A stretch of DNA of 56,765 bases from Seminavis robusta (GCA_903772945.1 CAICTM010000610.1:1-56765), one strand, 5' to 3'. Shown: positions 30,253 through 43,911, counted from the stretch's first letter. Program-made: numbers and translations. Notes: generated from the letters alone by a model not told the origin.

Positions 30253-33200
30253 ATGACAGCTGAAGCTACGGAGAAATCGAGTGGCCAGACTGAGAAGAGA
30301 TCCGCGGCAAGATGTCATGGATCCACGACGAGCGAAGAGAAGGAAGCGATGATTTACCGTGGCAATCTGCTCAAGATCTCCCATTTTCTCACCAACTTTC
30401 GAAGCTACTTTGCGTGGAACGACGACGACAAACCGCAAGATATAAGCCAAGCTGAGGAAGACATGAGTTTTGTGATTACTCCTCGTGACGTTGAAAGTGC
30501 CTTGGAGTTTCGATACTTGATTCTCTGGAAGCAACAGCTCAAGGATCACTACTGCTGCGAGGAAGATCCAGATGCCAATAATGAGACAGACGATCAGGAA
30601 GGGAGGATGGACTCAAGCAATACAGGTGCCGGTAGCATGAAAATGAACAAAGCAAGACAAAAGCGACTGGAAGAACTGTCTGCAGATATTGAGCTCCGTC
30701 TGGCGGAACGATCGGAAAAGCAAACCCAACGAGACATTCAAGTGGCTCAAATGCTAGAACGCTTTCAAGTCTGGTCGACCAAGGACCTGACACATACACT
30801 GCTGATGCCTCCAACGTGCGATTGCGAAAACCTGAAAGAAGCATCCACAGCCTGTTGGTCCAAACTACTGCATATTCCTTCGGCAGTGTACTTTGATGGT
30901 CGATGCCATCAACCCAACGTGGGGGACAGGGTGGAAGCAACAAACGCAACACGTGAACCTTGTCTGGTGCCAGAAAAGGCAGATCATCAACAACAACAAA
31001 AACAACAATCCACGGAACTGGCATTGCCAAAGACCAGGTTCTCCAGTCTGTACCAAAGGACTCATGTCAAAAACGCAAAGCATCCAATGTGCAGTCTGGT
31101 ACTGCCTCCCAACAATCACACATGGGAAGAGTTTGCAAGGATTGCTCAAACGGTGTCATTTCTACCAGAAAAGGACCGTAGGGCTGCAGAAGATAGTCCT
31201 TGCAGTGGCACTCTACGGACTATGGAACGGTACAGCCAGCGAAAAAGGCATAAAGCAACATTAGCGGGGTTGAAGAGCGCACCCAAAAAGATCAACATTT
31301 ACGCAGAAGACTTTGTCTTTCGACCACATGATTTAGTCGCTCTATGGGTACGAGCGCAACGAAACTCGGTGGCAATGCGACACTTGATTCAACTTTTCAC
31401 GAGGCCGACGCAACAAGAACTCGATCAAATATTGATGAAAACGAACAAGGACGATGGCCGTGATGAGAAAGACGACAACAATAGTCATCGCGTGGTGTTT
31501 CGGGGAAATCACAAAAGCACAAAGAACCGGGTCTTGGTCGAAAGCAAACAAGTCATGTCCCTCGTGGAATGGGCCGTCCTCAATCAGGTCCTCTTTCATT
31601 GCGAGTTTATGCAAGGCTTGATAGCAAAGGAACTGCCAAAAAAGAGAGCCAGACCCGATGATCGGGACTCCAGACCATCCAAGAAGAGCCGATTTGAAAT
31701 AATGACAAAGGATGACCCTGATGCAGTCAACATCTCCGCGAAACTACTGAGAGCGTGTCATTTACATCTCCTTCGATGGTTTGGCAGACGCAACCAACCC
31801 ATGGTGGCCACGTTGTTCTTCTCGAAACTTTTACTTTACCCCTCGCCGGCTGCTCCTTCGTTCCATGATAAAAACTTGGGACTACTGGAGCAATGTCAGC
31901 AAGCTGGCGTCACAGATGCAATAGCTCTACGATTGAAATCGCTACCAGAAAATGGCGTCAATCCGTCTGATAGGTCACTAGCTCGCATTGATCGACGAAT
32001 ACAAAGCGGGAAGTTTGACGCAGAGCAGAGTGCCTTGGACGACCCCAACAACACATCTCGGTTCTACCGGGCCATGAGTCGCCTCTTGCAGGCTTGGAAA
32101 GATGTGCTCGCCGAGAACGCTTCCATTGATGTCGACCCGGACATGTTGAGGGCTTCTGTCGACGACTTTGAAGTCCTGTACGCAGAGTTTCATCGTGTTT
32201 TGATCGAAGATGGCATTGTTGCTGCCGCAAGGAGCCTGGTTGACTTGACAACACCTTCGGCAATCGAGAAATGCCGAGATGGAGCAGTAGAACAAATTTA
32301 CTTGGAGAATCTCTTGACGTATACACCCTCCCCGTGGAATGAATGTTGTCTGTGTCAAAAACCGTCGCGGAAGCACCAAAATGAAGCGTTGGAGATATGC
32401 TCATGCTGCGAAACAGCGTATGCAGAGGAATGCTACCAAGTATCGATGATATTCGCTCAGGTTGATCTGAAGCAGAAGATACGTCCTTACTTGAGTTCAG
32501 CACTGTTGTCCGTGGTCCTGCCCGAATCAGAAATCACACCTGATTTCCGCGGGGGAAACGCCTCGAAGATTCAATGGGAACACATCACTCTTACACTGAA
32601 GAGAAGTATCGATGAGAATGGCAAGATGGAAAGCGCTGGGCTCAAGCTGCGACAGTGCATCGCTTCACGAGATGCACTCGACTATGTCTTATCCGGTCGC
32701 CTGGATCTTGTGAATCTGTATGGAGAGGGGTTCGACGAGGAGTACCCAATTGGCTTCAGCCAGGGCGTCGAAGGGTGTTTTGTGACACACGTCAGAGATG
32801 ACAGCTCTGGCCAACGAGCCAGTCTCAGGCCTAATGATGTTATTGCGGGCCTTGAATTTGTCTCCTTTGCAAAAGGCGAAACGCCCCCATCGAAGCTGGC
32901 CCACAACTTTGCTAATCTAAGCAAAGAGACCCGCTTATGCCTTTTGTCGCAAGTCAAATCCACCGAACTCAAGCTCTTTGTCAAGCGCCCTAGCGTTGAT
33001 GTCATCGAACAGGTCACTCAATGGATTGCTCTCCTGCGAGAACGCAATCAGTTCATGTGGGAAGCCTTGGCCAAGGAATCTTCAGTTTCCTTTTGTTGCA
33101 AGTGCCAAAAAAGCAAGCGAGACTCCTCTTCTGATACCGACGAAAGCCAGCAAGAAAGGATAAAAAGGGAGGCCATAAATTGCAGAGCCGTTCTCCGTCG

Positions 33201-36200
33201 GCTTGGTATGGAGTCATACAGCTTCGCCTTTTTCGACGAGCCGTCGTCTTCCACCGAATTCGTGAGCCTACGGAGATTGGACGCCATGATGAGCTGGATC
33301 ATACATTCCCACTCTCAACAAGCCGCCGAGAGTTCTCCCGCGAAGGATCGCTTGCAAGCTTCGTTTTTCCAACCTAGACGGGTCGCTGCGAGCAAAGATC
33401 GCCTAGAATGGGCTCCACCAGAATTGGAAGCAAAGCCAAACCTTCTCCTAGCAAAGGGTTTCGGATTGCTGCTTCGCCGTAGCCGTAGTGCACCCAGTCA
33501 CAACGAACATCATGCTGAAGAAGCGAATTCACTCATCAGTCACTTCATTCGCCTCTTTTGTGCGTGGTGCGTTCCAATACGCGAGCTTCCGAAGAGAGCG
33601 CCACCATCATGGGCTCTGAACGCCAGAGTGCCATGGGTGAAGCCAAGCTGTACGGTTTGTTTCTCGCGGGCCAGTACTTGTGAGCGGAGCAATTTGCCTG
33701 TTTGCGAGGACCAATTTTGCTGCCGTGATGCAATTGAGTCCGGCTGGCTGGAGGACAGTGCTAGCTCCTATGCGCAAAACGCTGCGCTTATTGGCACAAC
33801 AGTGCTTGTCTTCCCAGGTGACCCCATTCTTGCTTTTGTCGCTCAAGAGGCCATGCTGGTGATAAATTCGTTCGGGCGACCTATTGAATTCCTCGTGACC
33901 TTCTACTCGCCTCCATTGCAATGTGGTGAAGAAGGTCAGTTTTTTCTCCACCCGGTAATATCGCAAATCCAGCTTCAATACTTGCTGGATCGGACTCATC
34001 TGTTGAAGAAGCCTCGATTACCTTTTGGCTCTGTTGACGATTGGATCAAAGGATCCATCCTGGACGAGAAAGGGGTTTTGAGGATCACCCGTGAAAAGTT
34101 GGACGGTTTGCGAATGGAAACGAGCGCATACTTTGCCTCCGTTGGTACTCAAATCGAGGAATTTGCTCAATCGGGCACTCTGAAGGAGGAAAGGACGCTC
34201 GACTGGAAAGAGCATCAGAATTGGCTCTCCTGCTCTCGCAAGGATAGCGTTTGTGGACAGGACCTCCTCCAGCAGATCAAAGTGTCCGATTTCTTGGCTG
34301 TATCCACAGACCAGTGTTGCAATCTTGTCGAGCGTCTAATCGCATCAGCCACTCCTGTTGTGCGATTAATGCTTGCTTCCAACGACCATCAGAGGGACTC
34401 CATCAGAACCATATTGGAGGGCAGTGACCTTGGGACGGTGTGCAATGATTTATGTGCTGCGCCTGGAGGTGACCAAGAAAGCGAGGACGACGGCGACCAG
34501 AAGTTAAAAAACCTCAAGTTTTGCCTCCCGGGCTTAGACTGTGACGTGGTTTACACTGATTTTCACTACAGCTCGGATCAGGAAGAACTTCATCTAAAGG
34601 AGGCACTCATTAGTCTCGATCCCCTCTCAATGCCCGCACAATCGGAGACCATGGACCCCGCTGAGGCCATAACAATCGTGCTGTCTCGAGATGCAGAATC
34701 GCCGAAAGAGTCTCTCGGAAGCACTGGACCGGAATATAGAGGTGTTGGATGGGGTGTGGAGCTTCTTCGTTGGCACGGGGAGAACATGTTGAGAGTTGGA
34801 CGAGTTCATCCTCGATCTCCGGCTTCGGAGGCGGGGTTGCAATCACATGACGTGATTTTGTCATTGAATGAACGAGCTGTCGGCCGGGGGAATTCCTGGA
34901 CACATCCTTTGCTCGTTTGTTCGTTTCTGGGGATGCGAATATCTCCCATGGGAAAGGCAAAAGATCATTTTGGCGTCATCGCATCCGCCTTGAACGCTAC
35001 AAAGGGTCCAGTTCAAGGGCCAGTGATGCTCAAGGTAAACCGAACGAAGCAACCGCAACAATCATCTTCTACCCGCCACACGACCTCCGTTGTAGATCTC
35101 ACTACTGATGAAACTGCGCTTGGTTCGTCGCGACCTGCCCAAATGCCTGCTGGCACAGCTGACATGAATGGCACCAACGCTGCTTCCGTTAGCCAAACCG
35201 TCCCGGTTCAACGTGTTGCTGCAATGGATCCATCAACAATTAACGCCGCAGGAACTGCTCGTCACCAATCACCTGATTCAGCTATGAATCGAACGGCGGG
35301 GGCTGGAGTGGCGCAACCAGGCGAACAGGCTGTACAACTATTCTCTGGTGGACGGACCCCTGCTGAGCAGGCCCAGGCACTTTCACATGCCCGAAATGCC
35401 TTGCCACAGTTGAAACATGCAGTATTCGCGACCTTGGATTACCGCCCGCCCTTGAGGCCACGGCATTTGCACCAAGCACAGGATGGCCTGGGAAGCCGAC
35501 TTGTGCTGACAAAAGTTGAAACGTCCGTTCTCTTGGAAGCAATTCACCAGGGCATGTTTGAATTGGGTCTGCGGATGCTCTGTCCGAGGTACACACTGGT
35601 GAGTGCACCAATTCGGTTGTCAAGCCCGTCACAAGGGCACAATGATGGCAGCATGCCGCTCACCTCTCGCCATTTCCTGCGTCTCCCAGCAAATACTTGC
35701 CTTGCAGCTGCTTGAACTTATCAAGCACAAGAATAACCTTGGCGTGGCTCCCCGAATAGCAGACACTATTTTTCGGGCTTTGCTTGGGAAGGATTATGAA
35801 CGATACAAAAAGGAACCGGCAGGGATACCTCCAGTAAGTTTCCTGATTTCCCATTTCTGTTTGTGCACTCTGTGATGATGGACAGTTGCTCATACATGTA
35901 CTGGCATGAAATGTGCATTGGCGATGCAGGTATTCCTCGATTCCACGTAAGTAATACCAGAACAGCAGGATTGAACTCGCCGATGATGTACTTTTTGTGT
36001 AGACCTGCCCTGACCATACCATACTGTTGTGTTGTATTCTGCTTGCAGGGGATCGTACGCCCTTCCCACCGATATCCTTCCCCTTGACCGTCTAGCAGAA
36101 GACGAGTTCAAGAAGCAGCATGCACGGCAGGTAAATGCACAGAGGCAGCAGCAGCAGGTTGCACCACCACAACAGCCTCCCCAACCGGTGATGTTGGTAC

Positions 36201-39034
36201 AGCCACAGCATCCGCAACAGCGCCCTACCAATCCTCAGCAATATGCACATGGTCTGAGCTACAACCGAACCGCACGCAGACAACAAGAATACTATGGTGG
36301 ACAACCTGGGTGGCATGGTAGTGGCCAAATGCACCAACACCGCAATTTCGGTAAGTATTTTTGAAGCAAACTTGCGTTTCTTTGCCAATACCTTGTGATG
36401 CCCACAACTATGTGCCTTGCCGTTAGCAGATAACTATGATGGCAATGCACACGATCCAACGGAGAGAATTCGAGGAGGCTCCCCGCCGTCCCCTACCGGT
36501 TCAAACGCAGGGAGCATATGCAATGAAAACGAAGGCTTGTTGACTGTTCCAGTGGAGAAATGGCATGGCCAGCTTGTGAGTCCTTGCTTTTGGGAAAAAG
36601 TGGCAAAAATTGTGCCTCGTCACTGTTGTTGTGCTTTCCAAATTGGAATTGTATGGCTCATTGTTCATTTTCATTCCGCGCCTTCAGGTAACATTCATTG
36701 ACGAATCAGAGCGCGATGGAAAAACTAGCGAGGAAAAGTTCTTTGCCTATGTGAATATCACTGCAGACCTGAATATCAACAAAAGCACCAATTTGGATGA
36801 TATTGAAGTGATTCCGGGTAAGTAAAATCTTGTGCTGAGTTCCCGCGTCTTTCATGTCCATCCTGATGGTTTTGCAGTGGTTATATTCTTTTCCTCTAGT
36901 TTGGGAGTGTATAGCGAAGTCAAAACCATCATGTACGATCCGGCTGATCTTTCCCCGATTGAAGAGGGAAGCCAAGACGCTGTGACCGCCGCCAATGCCA
37001 TGCGGGACGGTAAAATCAAGGTCCCAGGTCTTGGCGATTCCAATCAAACGGTGCAAAAAGAAGCCGGGGCTACCGGTACTCTTTTATCGTCTGAAAGCAA
37101 CCAACCAATGCATCTCATTCGCGACGAGGATCCTAACCAAAAATCTCCCAGAATCGATGTGAGAGATTTGGCGATGGCTGATGCTGGAGCATCCACGAGT
37201 ACGTCAAAACTACTAGTACAGCCATCGCCCCCAAGTAGAGCTACGCAGGCAGGGGCGGGTTGTTTGGTGTCCCCAAATGTGAATGTAAATGTGGACGAGA
37301 TTGCTGCATTGTACGCAGGCAAAAGCTCTGGCCGGAAAGACGTGTTGGGTCATTTTCCAGACGGGAGATCGATGCTTTGGCTACCGGTAAGCACATGATG
37401 CTCATTGCAATTCGGAGTTTCGCATGCCACTCCCTCCATTGCCCTCATACCGTACTTCTTCGTAACGTCAGAACGATCCTTGTGCGCTCTACGTTGAAGA
37501 GCTCGCTCGCAACCAAGTTCATGTATGCGAGGACGTCTTCAGAAAGCTTGTTTTGGATCAAAACAACGAGAGGGAATCGAATGCAAGGCTTACGCTTGGC
37601 AACCATGCCCATTCTTGCCTGTGGGGTTGCACATATTATGAACAACAGAGCCCACAAAGTCAGCTGCAACTGGTATCGTTTCCATCTGAGGTGGAGTTGC
37701 GGAAACACTACGTCGACACGCATTCTTTTGGAAATGGAAACAAGCAAGCCTGTCAGTTTGAGAGCTCTGCCAAGTTTTTTCGAGTGTCAAATACCCGAAC
37801 TGTTCAGAAACTCATTGCGCAACTCACGGCGGCAGCATGCCTCTGCTCAGCCAAGCTGAGCGACTTGGCGAAAACCGGTGAAGCCGCTGCTTCTGTTGTC
37901 GGTCCGCATGGTTCCACAATTGTTTGTGGACCATCTAGATTTCGATTGTCTCTCAGTGTCGACGATATAGTCTCTACGATAAGGTCCGGACCACGAGCAG
38001 TCAATCGGTCCCAATCCTTCCAAGCCAATCCTTTGCACCAGATTCTTCCACTGCTAGCCAAGACAGTGTTTCTGTTTGACTTGAAGAGCGACACGTCCCT
38101 ACGATTGTCAAGTGGAGCTCTGAAAGGCCTTCAGAATGTTGAAGCGAAGAAAGAGTTAGGAGGGCTATCGTTACCGCCATACAGGAGTCACTGCAGCATT
38201 TTTCCGCAATCTCCAGCTAGATCGAGCGGTAAATGCACCGGTTGCTCTCTGTGCGTCCTTGATGCTGAAAGAACACTCGAGCACCACACCGCCAACAAGA
38301 GATACAACTGCGGGTTTGGAGAGACCGACTTATCGATGCCTGTTCCTTGTAGCAGAGGATATCTTGGTTTCGCGAAGCTGCTCCTCCTCAGGATTGCAAG
38401 GGACATACCTACGCAATTGCAACCTTCTCTTTTCAACGGAAAAAAGGACGAACTTGGCAATCTCCGAAAGCAAGTGTGGAAACCGACGGTTGGGAGAAGC
38501 TTCCGCCGTTTCATCCGCCAAAGCACGTCAATTCAAGCCGTGACCCAAGCTTTTGTTGTGCTACTCGCAAGTGTCGAGCTGCGAGAATTGCCGCTCTGGT
38601 GGAAAGCAGAGCAATTTGGATGGTCTGAAGGGACCCAGCAGCTACTTCTCGCACCTTCGAAGTCAGCTCTGATTCTTAACATGAATCTGTTTGATCTAGC
38701 CCTTTCAGAGTATATGGGAAGAGTCCAAGGGGAAAGGCCCTACAGAACTCTCGTTGACGGGTCGCACAACTTGGTCCCCGAAAGCTTCCGAGGCATGCCC
38801 GCTGAAGCGCGCATTAAAGCTGTCCTGGAGGCAGCTGCCAAACATGATCTGCCAAGGTTTCATGGCGTCCATGCTTCCGCATGTTGCATCTGTGAAGAGG
38901 AGGGTCGTCTATTTCGGTGCGAGTTCTGCGATTGTGTAGTGCACAAGGAATGTTGTTCTCCCGAACTGCAAGATCCTGAGCAATGGGTGTGCAACGCTTG
39001 TGCTGTCGATGTCATGGAATTGACAAGTGACTAG
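30253..39034 (+). CDS. Giant PDZ- and PHD-finger protein, probably nuclear
   Basis: Eight exons join to 2719 residues: 30253-35598, 35690-35833, 35930-35946 (17 nt), 36049-36350, 36427-36575, 36688-36817, 36878-37386 and 37472-39034. In order: basic, likely nuclear localisation segment (PSKKSRF, about residue 480); a cysteine cluster like a RING or PHD finger near 697-728 (CCLCQKPSR, then CSCCETAYAEECY); a PDZ-like unit near 830-880 (SLRPNDVIAGLEF); further cysteine pairs near 947 and 1115-1160; a second PDZ-like unit near 1492-1550 (VHPRSPASEAGLQSHDVILS); Q- and P-rich linkers; a C2H2-like finger in exon 8; and a C-terminal PHD finger (CCICEEEGRLFRCEFCDCVVHKECC). PHD fingers read histone tails, so a chromatin role is inferred. 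The combination with PDZ units is unusual. The start is the first ATG. Confidence 0.72.
35599..35689 (+). mobile_element. Introner-like intron, copy A
   Basis: This 91-nt intron 1 of the PDZ/PHD gene (GTGAGT donor, CTCCCAG acceptor, phase 0) matches intron 4 of the mitochondrial carrier gene. Positions 35610-35679 agree with the minus strand of 54094-54025 at 66 of 70 bases by eye, with a perfect 40-nt block at 35626-35665. The sequence near the donor (GGTGAG) is complementary to CTCACC at 35660-35665, a weak inverted repeat. Such near-identical introns in unrelated genes are the hallmark of introners. Confidence 0.75.
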
Positions 39035-39541
39035 CTGCCAGGTTGGAGCTGGGTGAAATTTGTGAGGAGACCGTGTGAAGTACAAGGGATTTTAAAAGGT
39101 GCACAACACGACGGGGGAGAATCAAGGGTGATTTGGAAGCAAAGCATTGGTCAGACTTCGCTTTCTGTTTGTATACAAGTAATCGCTCAGCATCATTTTG
39201 CCTGACTGTTTACATAGGCTCTGACTCCGCAGCCAATGCTTGTCCTTCGTTGTGCCGAATCTATCTAACTATAGCTAGCAGGCAGGTTGCACATTCTCGC
39301 TTCCCTTTGACCAATTTCGCATGCTGCAAGCGAGGATCCGAAAGAGCACTTGCATACGAGTATCTTGTTTTCCCGCATTGTATATCCTGGAAGATGGTTT
39401 CCCAAAGGCAATGTGCTACCTGTAGCTTGTGACAAGTGCGAGGGTAGGGATAGATTTTGGGGGGAGACCCATCCATCAGGGCAGGTCAGGTCAATGATCA
39501 GTTCAGTAGCAAAAATTTGAATCGTCTCTATTCACTGTTTA
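39035..39541. other. Intergenic region between convergent genes
   Basis: The region holds the 3' flanks of the PDZ/PHD gene (+) and LETM1 (-). No gene, repeat array or RNA is recognised. Confidence 0.5.
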
Positions 39542-42500
39542 TCAGGATCCAGGCTTCACTTCTTCTGATTGCTGCTCTTGCTCTGCTGCAGATTGCTTCT
39601 CCTTGATTCTATTCATAAGACTGTCCGCGTTTTCACTTCCCTCCTCGACGAATTTCACTAGCTGATTCGTCTCAATCCATTCAATGAGCTCTTGAACCGT
39701 GAACACTCCATCCTGGTTCGTGTCCTGTTGTCGCAAGGCGCGTGTTAGTGCGATTGGCAGGCATCTTGCGAGTTGATTCGATTCAAGTGAACATCCACAA
39801 GCAAACATGTCTTACCATTTGCTCCGCGAGCTCCATAGCCTCCTCAAGCGTAATGTTTCTCTTCAATACAAGTTGAAGGGCTTCAGCAAGTTCCTCCACT
39901 GTCAAGATTCCATCCATGTCTCGATCAAGAACGTGGAGTTTATCACCAATCTTCAACTCCACATCGGAAAGCTGAACCTCTATCTTGTCCACCATCGATT
40001 CGATTCTCTTCTTTAACCTGGCGACAACTGGGTCCTCTGGGACGACCATTTCGTGTTCAGTTTGTGTTTCTTCATCGCTTTCGGTTTTGGCCACCGTGGC
40101 TGAGGCCGGTTCGTCCATGACGCTGCTATCAGTATGCTGCAAATCATCAAGAGGTGCAGATGCAGCGACTAAAACTTCCTCCTCCCCTCCCTCAATAAGT
40201 GTTTCGTCGTCGGTCTTTTTTTGTAGTTCGTCCTGGAGTGCTGCCTTGATGGATTCTAAATCAGCTCTTTCTTTGCTGACTGGATCAGCCGAAACAAGCT
40301 GCGATATGGCATCCATTTCGGCCGTGGAAAGGTCATCTTCTGCCCTTGATTCCTTCTCGGCCTTTTCGGCGGTCGGTATCTCAGTTTCAGCAACCACACT
40401 ACTTTGGCTGTCAGAGCTAATATCTGTCGTCGCGTCCACTGTATGCATAGTTTCAGGAACTTGAATCGTGCTATCGGTGAATGTAACTTCATCTGAAGTC
40501 GTTTCTTTTTCGGCCTCTTTCTTCTCCTTGTCAGCCTGTTCTTTCTTCTTCGCAGCAGCTTCTTCTCTCTCAGCTTGTTCCTGAGTATTGTCGTTTGCAA
40601 TGCTGCGCCTTAGGGCATTGTTTTGTCCACGAATGAAACGTTTCACATTAACAACTTACCTCGGCAATCAACTCGTTTTGTTTCATGAGCACTTCGAGCT
40701 TGATCTTTCGCACTCCAGGGTCAGACATTTTTTCTTGAGAAGTGGCCACATCCAAGATCACCTCATTCACAACTTCCTTATCCAAGCCCGAAATGGCGTC
40801 GGCTAGACCAGCAATGCTCTTGGTCCCGTCATCAGTTTCGCGTTCGAACATTTCCTCTCTGAGAAAGAAGGTACGACTCATGATGAGCAGAGAGGTAGGA
40901 ACATTCTGCTTGACACTGAGATCAAGCCATTGCTGTAGAGAGCGTTTGTATGCGTCTTTGCTGAGGCCCGTCGAGCGCATCCCACGTTCCTGGCATGCTT
41001 CCCGAAGTTCCATCTTTGTCAAAGAATCGATCCCTTCCCACAAAATACGTTGGTCATCCTCTTGCAAACTTCTCATTCGATGACGTAATTGAAATCGCAA
41101 GACGTAATCCCCGCCATAGGGTGCAATGCCCATGTACTTGCCTACAGCATGTCAGGGTTGTTGTTGATTGTGTTGATGATGGGACAAAAACGGCGTTGTC
41201 AGCACAGTTGAATGCTTGTCCATTTGCCGCGATGACAGCAGGCGTTTTCAGCAGTACTTACACATATTGATCAACTGCATTCTCGGCATGTTATCAAGGG
41301 TCAGATCATCTTTGAAGTAGTGGGCGTAGCGCACAATGACATCATTGGGAATCATCTCCCCGTTTCGAGCTTTTTCTAGAAATCCAAGAAAAGAGCCAGC
41401 ACTCGCCTCTTGTGCTGCCACTACAGACTCATCCAAACCTTCCTCTCCAGACTCTTCAATCTCTTGTTTCAAATGAGATGCTGATTGCTTCTGTTCTTTG
41501 GCCAATTCCTCCAAAGTTCTGCGCAGCAAGATAGTGTAAGACAACACAAATCCACCAATGCAAGTACATGTATGTAGGTGCTCAGGCGGGCGACAACTTA
41601 CTCTTGAAAGAACTTGGCCATGGCAATTCGTGTTTGCAGCTCTCGTTTCATGCTCTCTTCTGCCTTGAGAGAATCCTGAAAGGTACTGGGCAGCAAGTTG
41701 GGAAAGATTCGAAGCGCAAACGGCAGTGCAAACTCCATGAGTGGAATGATCAAGAACATGGAAAATGGCACCAACCGAAAGAGATCGGAAATGGTTCTGA
41801 GCAGCTGCTTTCGTTCTCGTCGAGTGAGCGAGGATCCTCGCAGCGTTCTCCTTAGTAGATTGCGAGCCGTTTTGAGATCTGCCCACAGAAGCTATGTGTA
41901 CAACATGAAGCAAGATTGGAGCATGAGCAAAGCGAAATAAAGTTGGATGGTTTGCACACCCTGCCACTACTCGTACTGCCATTCTACCATTATTTCTTAC
42001 CTTGGTTCCCACCCAGTAATGATCCACCTCATCCATGACGACTTTTTTCATATTGTTCCACCATTCCTTGACTTCTGAGGGACGCAGAGCATAGTAAATC
42101 ATGTTTCTTGGCAGATTGATGATAAAGCTGAGGACAGCTTTCATGGCATTCTGCAGTGCGGGCATAATGACAGTTTTGCTTTTCTTGTTGATTTCCTCCA
42201 TGACATCCTCTGGTTTCATGGATTGCTGGCTGGGTCCTGAGGGAGGCGTTGGGATTTTGTGTGTTCGAATTCCACTCTTGAGAATTTTGGGATCCCGGGG
42301 TCTCGAGCCGTCGCTGTTGGTAGAGACAAAGGCCACCAGCTGACGTGACGACTGATGATGATGATATGTCTGGTGGCTCGAAGCCCATGTCATGAGCGAT
42401 CTCATGGCCAGATCCGTGGCAGCTCGATCGGCCGCCACCAACTGACTAAGATGCATCGTCGCTCGAATGCTACTGGGTGGTTGTCGATAGCGAGCCAATG

Positions 42501-42912
42501 ATGTTGAGATGCTTCGACTACTAATACTGTTCCAAGATTGCTTGGTCCTATGTGGCTGTTGGCGGTCATCAGCCGTGAAAGGAATTAGACCAGTTCGAGC
42601 TGTCTGCGAGAACTGATGAGCATTGGTTGCGTTCTCCAAGGAAACCCAGCTCGAGGTACCAAATTCAGAACTTGAGCGCTCTCTTCTATTTTGACAGCGA
42701 TCCTTCTCGTCATTGTCCTGTGGATTTTGGAGACATGTCGCCAGAGACCGAACATGGATTTTCCCAATGGGAGCACGGGAATCCCGTTGCCATGAGAAGG
42801 GCCTTTTAAGGGTAGCCGAAGCAATCCGGGATCTACTCGGCTGATTTGCATACTGACGACGAATACATGCCTTGGAAGCAACAGGGATGGTTCGTCGCAG
42901 CAAGGATGACAT
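39542..42912 (-). CDS. LETM1: LETM1-type mitochondrial cation exchanger with two EF-hands
   Basis: Six exons (42912-42001, 41891-41602, 41518-41262, 41141-40660, 40580-39816, 39724-39542) join to 962 residues. The N-terminus (MSSLLRRTIPVASKACIRRQ) is a likely mitochondrial presequence, followed by a long disordered region. The core matches LETM1: LLWADLKTARNLLRR, RRERKQLLRTISDLFRLVPFS, the membrane segment FLIIPLMEFALPF, and LRFQLRHRMRSLQEDD, with CKYMGIAPYG spanning an exon join. A coiled, acidic C-terminal part follows. Two canonical EF-hand loops, DRDMDGILTVEE (end of exon 5) and DTNQDGVFTVQE (start of exon 6), are separated by an intron just before the second loop. Human LETM1 has a single well-defined EF-hand. 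It acts in the inner membrane in K+/H+ and Ca2+ homeostasis. Confidence 0.9.
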
Positions 42913-43221
42913 GGTCGATCTTTCCAAATGTTCTTTTTATTTTGTCCTTTCTCACAAGTAAATAATGTTGGATGTTGGATGGAGTCTAAAATAGATGGAA
43001 AATGCGCTCAACTCCGTTTTTTGACCACACGATTCGTCACCTCCGGCGGATCTTTGGATTGCCTCTAGAATGCAGATCAAAAGCTGCTTTTACATCCGTG
43101 TAGCCTGGATCTTTGGAGGCGTATCTTTTTCTTTCCGCTTCAGAGTTAGTTGAGCAACATTTATTAGAGCTACTATACTAGTACGGTACTACGGAACTTC
43201 GCAACTATTTCAAGCCGATCT

Positions 43222-43911
43222 ATGGCATGGGCAATCTGTGTGCTGATAAGATTGGACGACGGAACTGTATCCTATTGTGCTACAGTAGGGTCATTGGCCA
43301 AATATCTACTCAAATTCAACTTTGGGCCATTCTGTGCCGCCAACCTCATCAATGGCTTGTTTGCAGGAAGTGTTCCCATTAGAATGGTAAATGCCGGGGA
43401 TGTGTAGCCTCACAGACCAAACAAAAGGATCAAGAAAGTGGAATCATTGTGGCTTTCAATCTGCTTGGAAACACTGGCGGTTATTTCAGGGCTGCAATAC
43501 CATGGTTGCCAATCTTGTCACAGGTTCAGCACCATTTTGTATGATACGGTATCATGTCGGATTCCATTGGGATTGAGGCTACCATGTGCACCTCGGTGGG
43601 CCTCAGTTGCTGGCAGGAGTAGTCAACTTTCCTTTGACACTCTAAAAGCGCCACAAGAAATCGACGACAACGTAATACATGGCTGAAGGCGTACTTTTCT
43701 CGACAACACACAGCTTCGTTGAGCTTCTTTAGAAAGTGAGGAGGAAAAGCAAGAAATCCTTGCAAAGGCAGTGTGTGGGGAATGTGCACAACAGACTTTG
43801 CTACGAAAGACCAACATGGAACGAATGATGATGCTTCGAGACGAGGGACATTTGGTTGCGGCGCAATACGGGACCCGATACGAAAGGGATCTGCTGGACG
43901 GTCGACGGTAG
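43222..43911 (+). pseudogene. Possible remnant of an MFS transporter gene
   Basis: Three pieces in shifting frames read like parts of a major facilitator transporter. First, from an ATG at 43222, a stretch with FNFGPFCAANLINGLFAGSV before a stop. Then, in another frame, KDQESGIIVAFNLLGNTGG, which resembles the loop and helix after such a segment. Last, in an open frame at 43723-43911, a hydrophilic loop with RKTNMERMMMLRDEGHL and YERDLLDGRR. The order and direction fit one gene, but stops and frame changes rule out an intact product. The family call rests on composition and is tentative. The flanking 42913-43221 shows nothing further. Confidence 0.35.
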
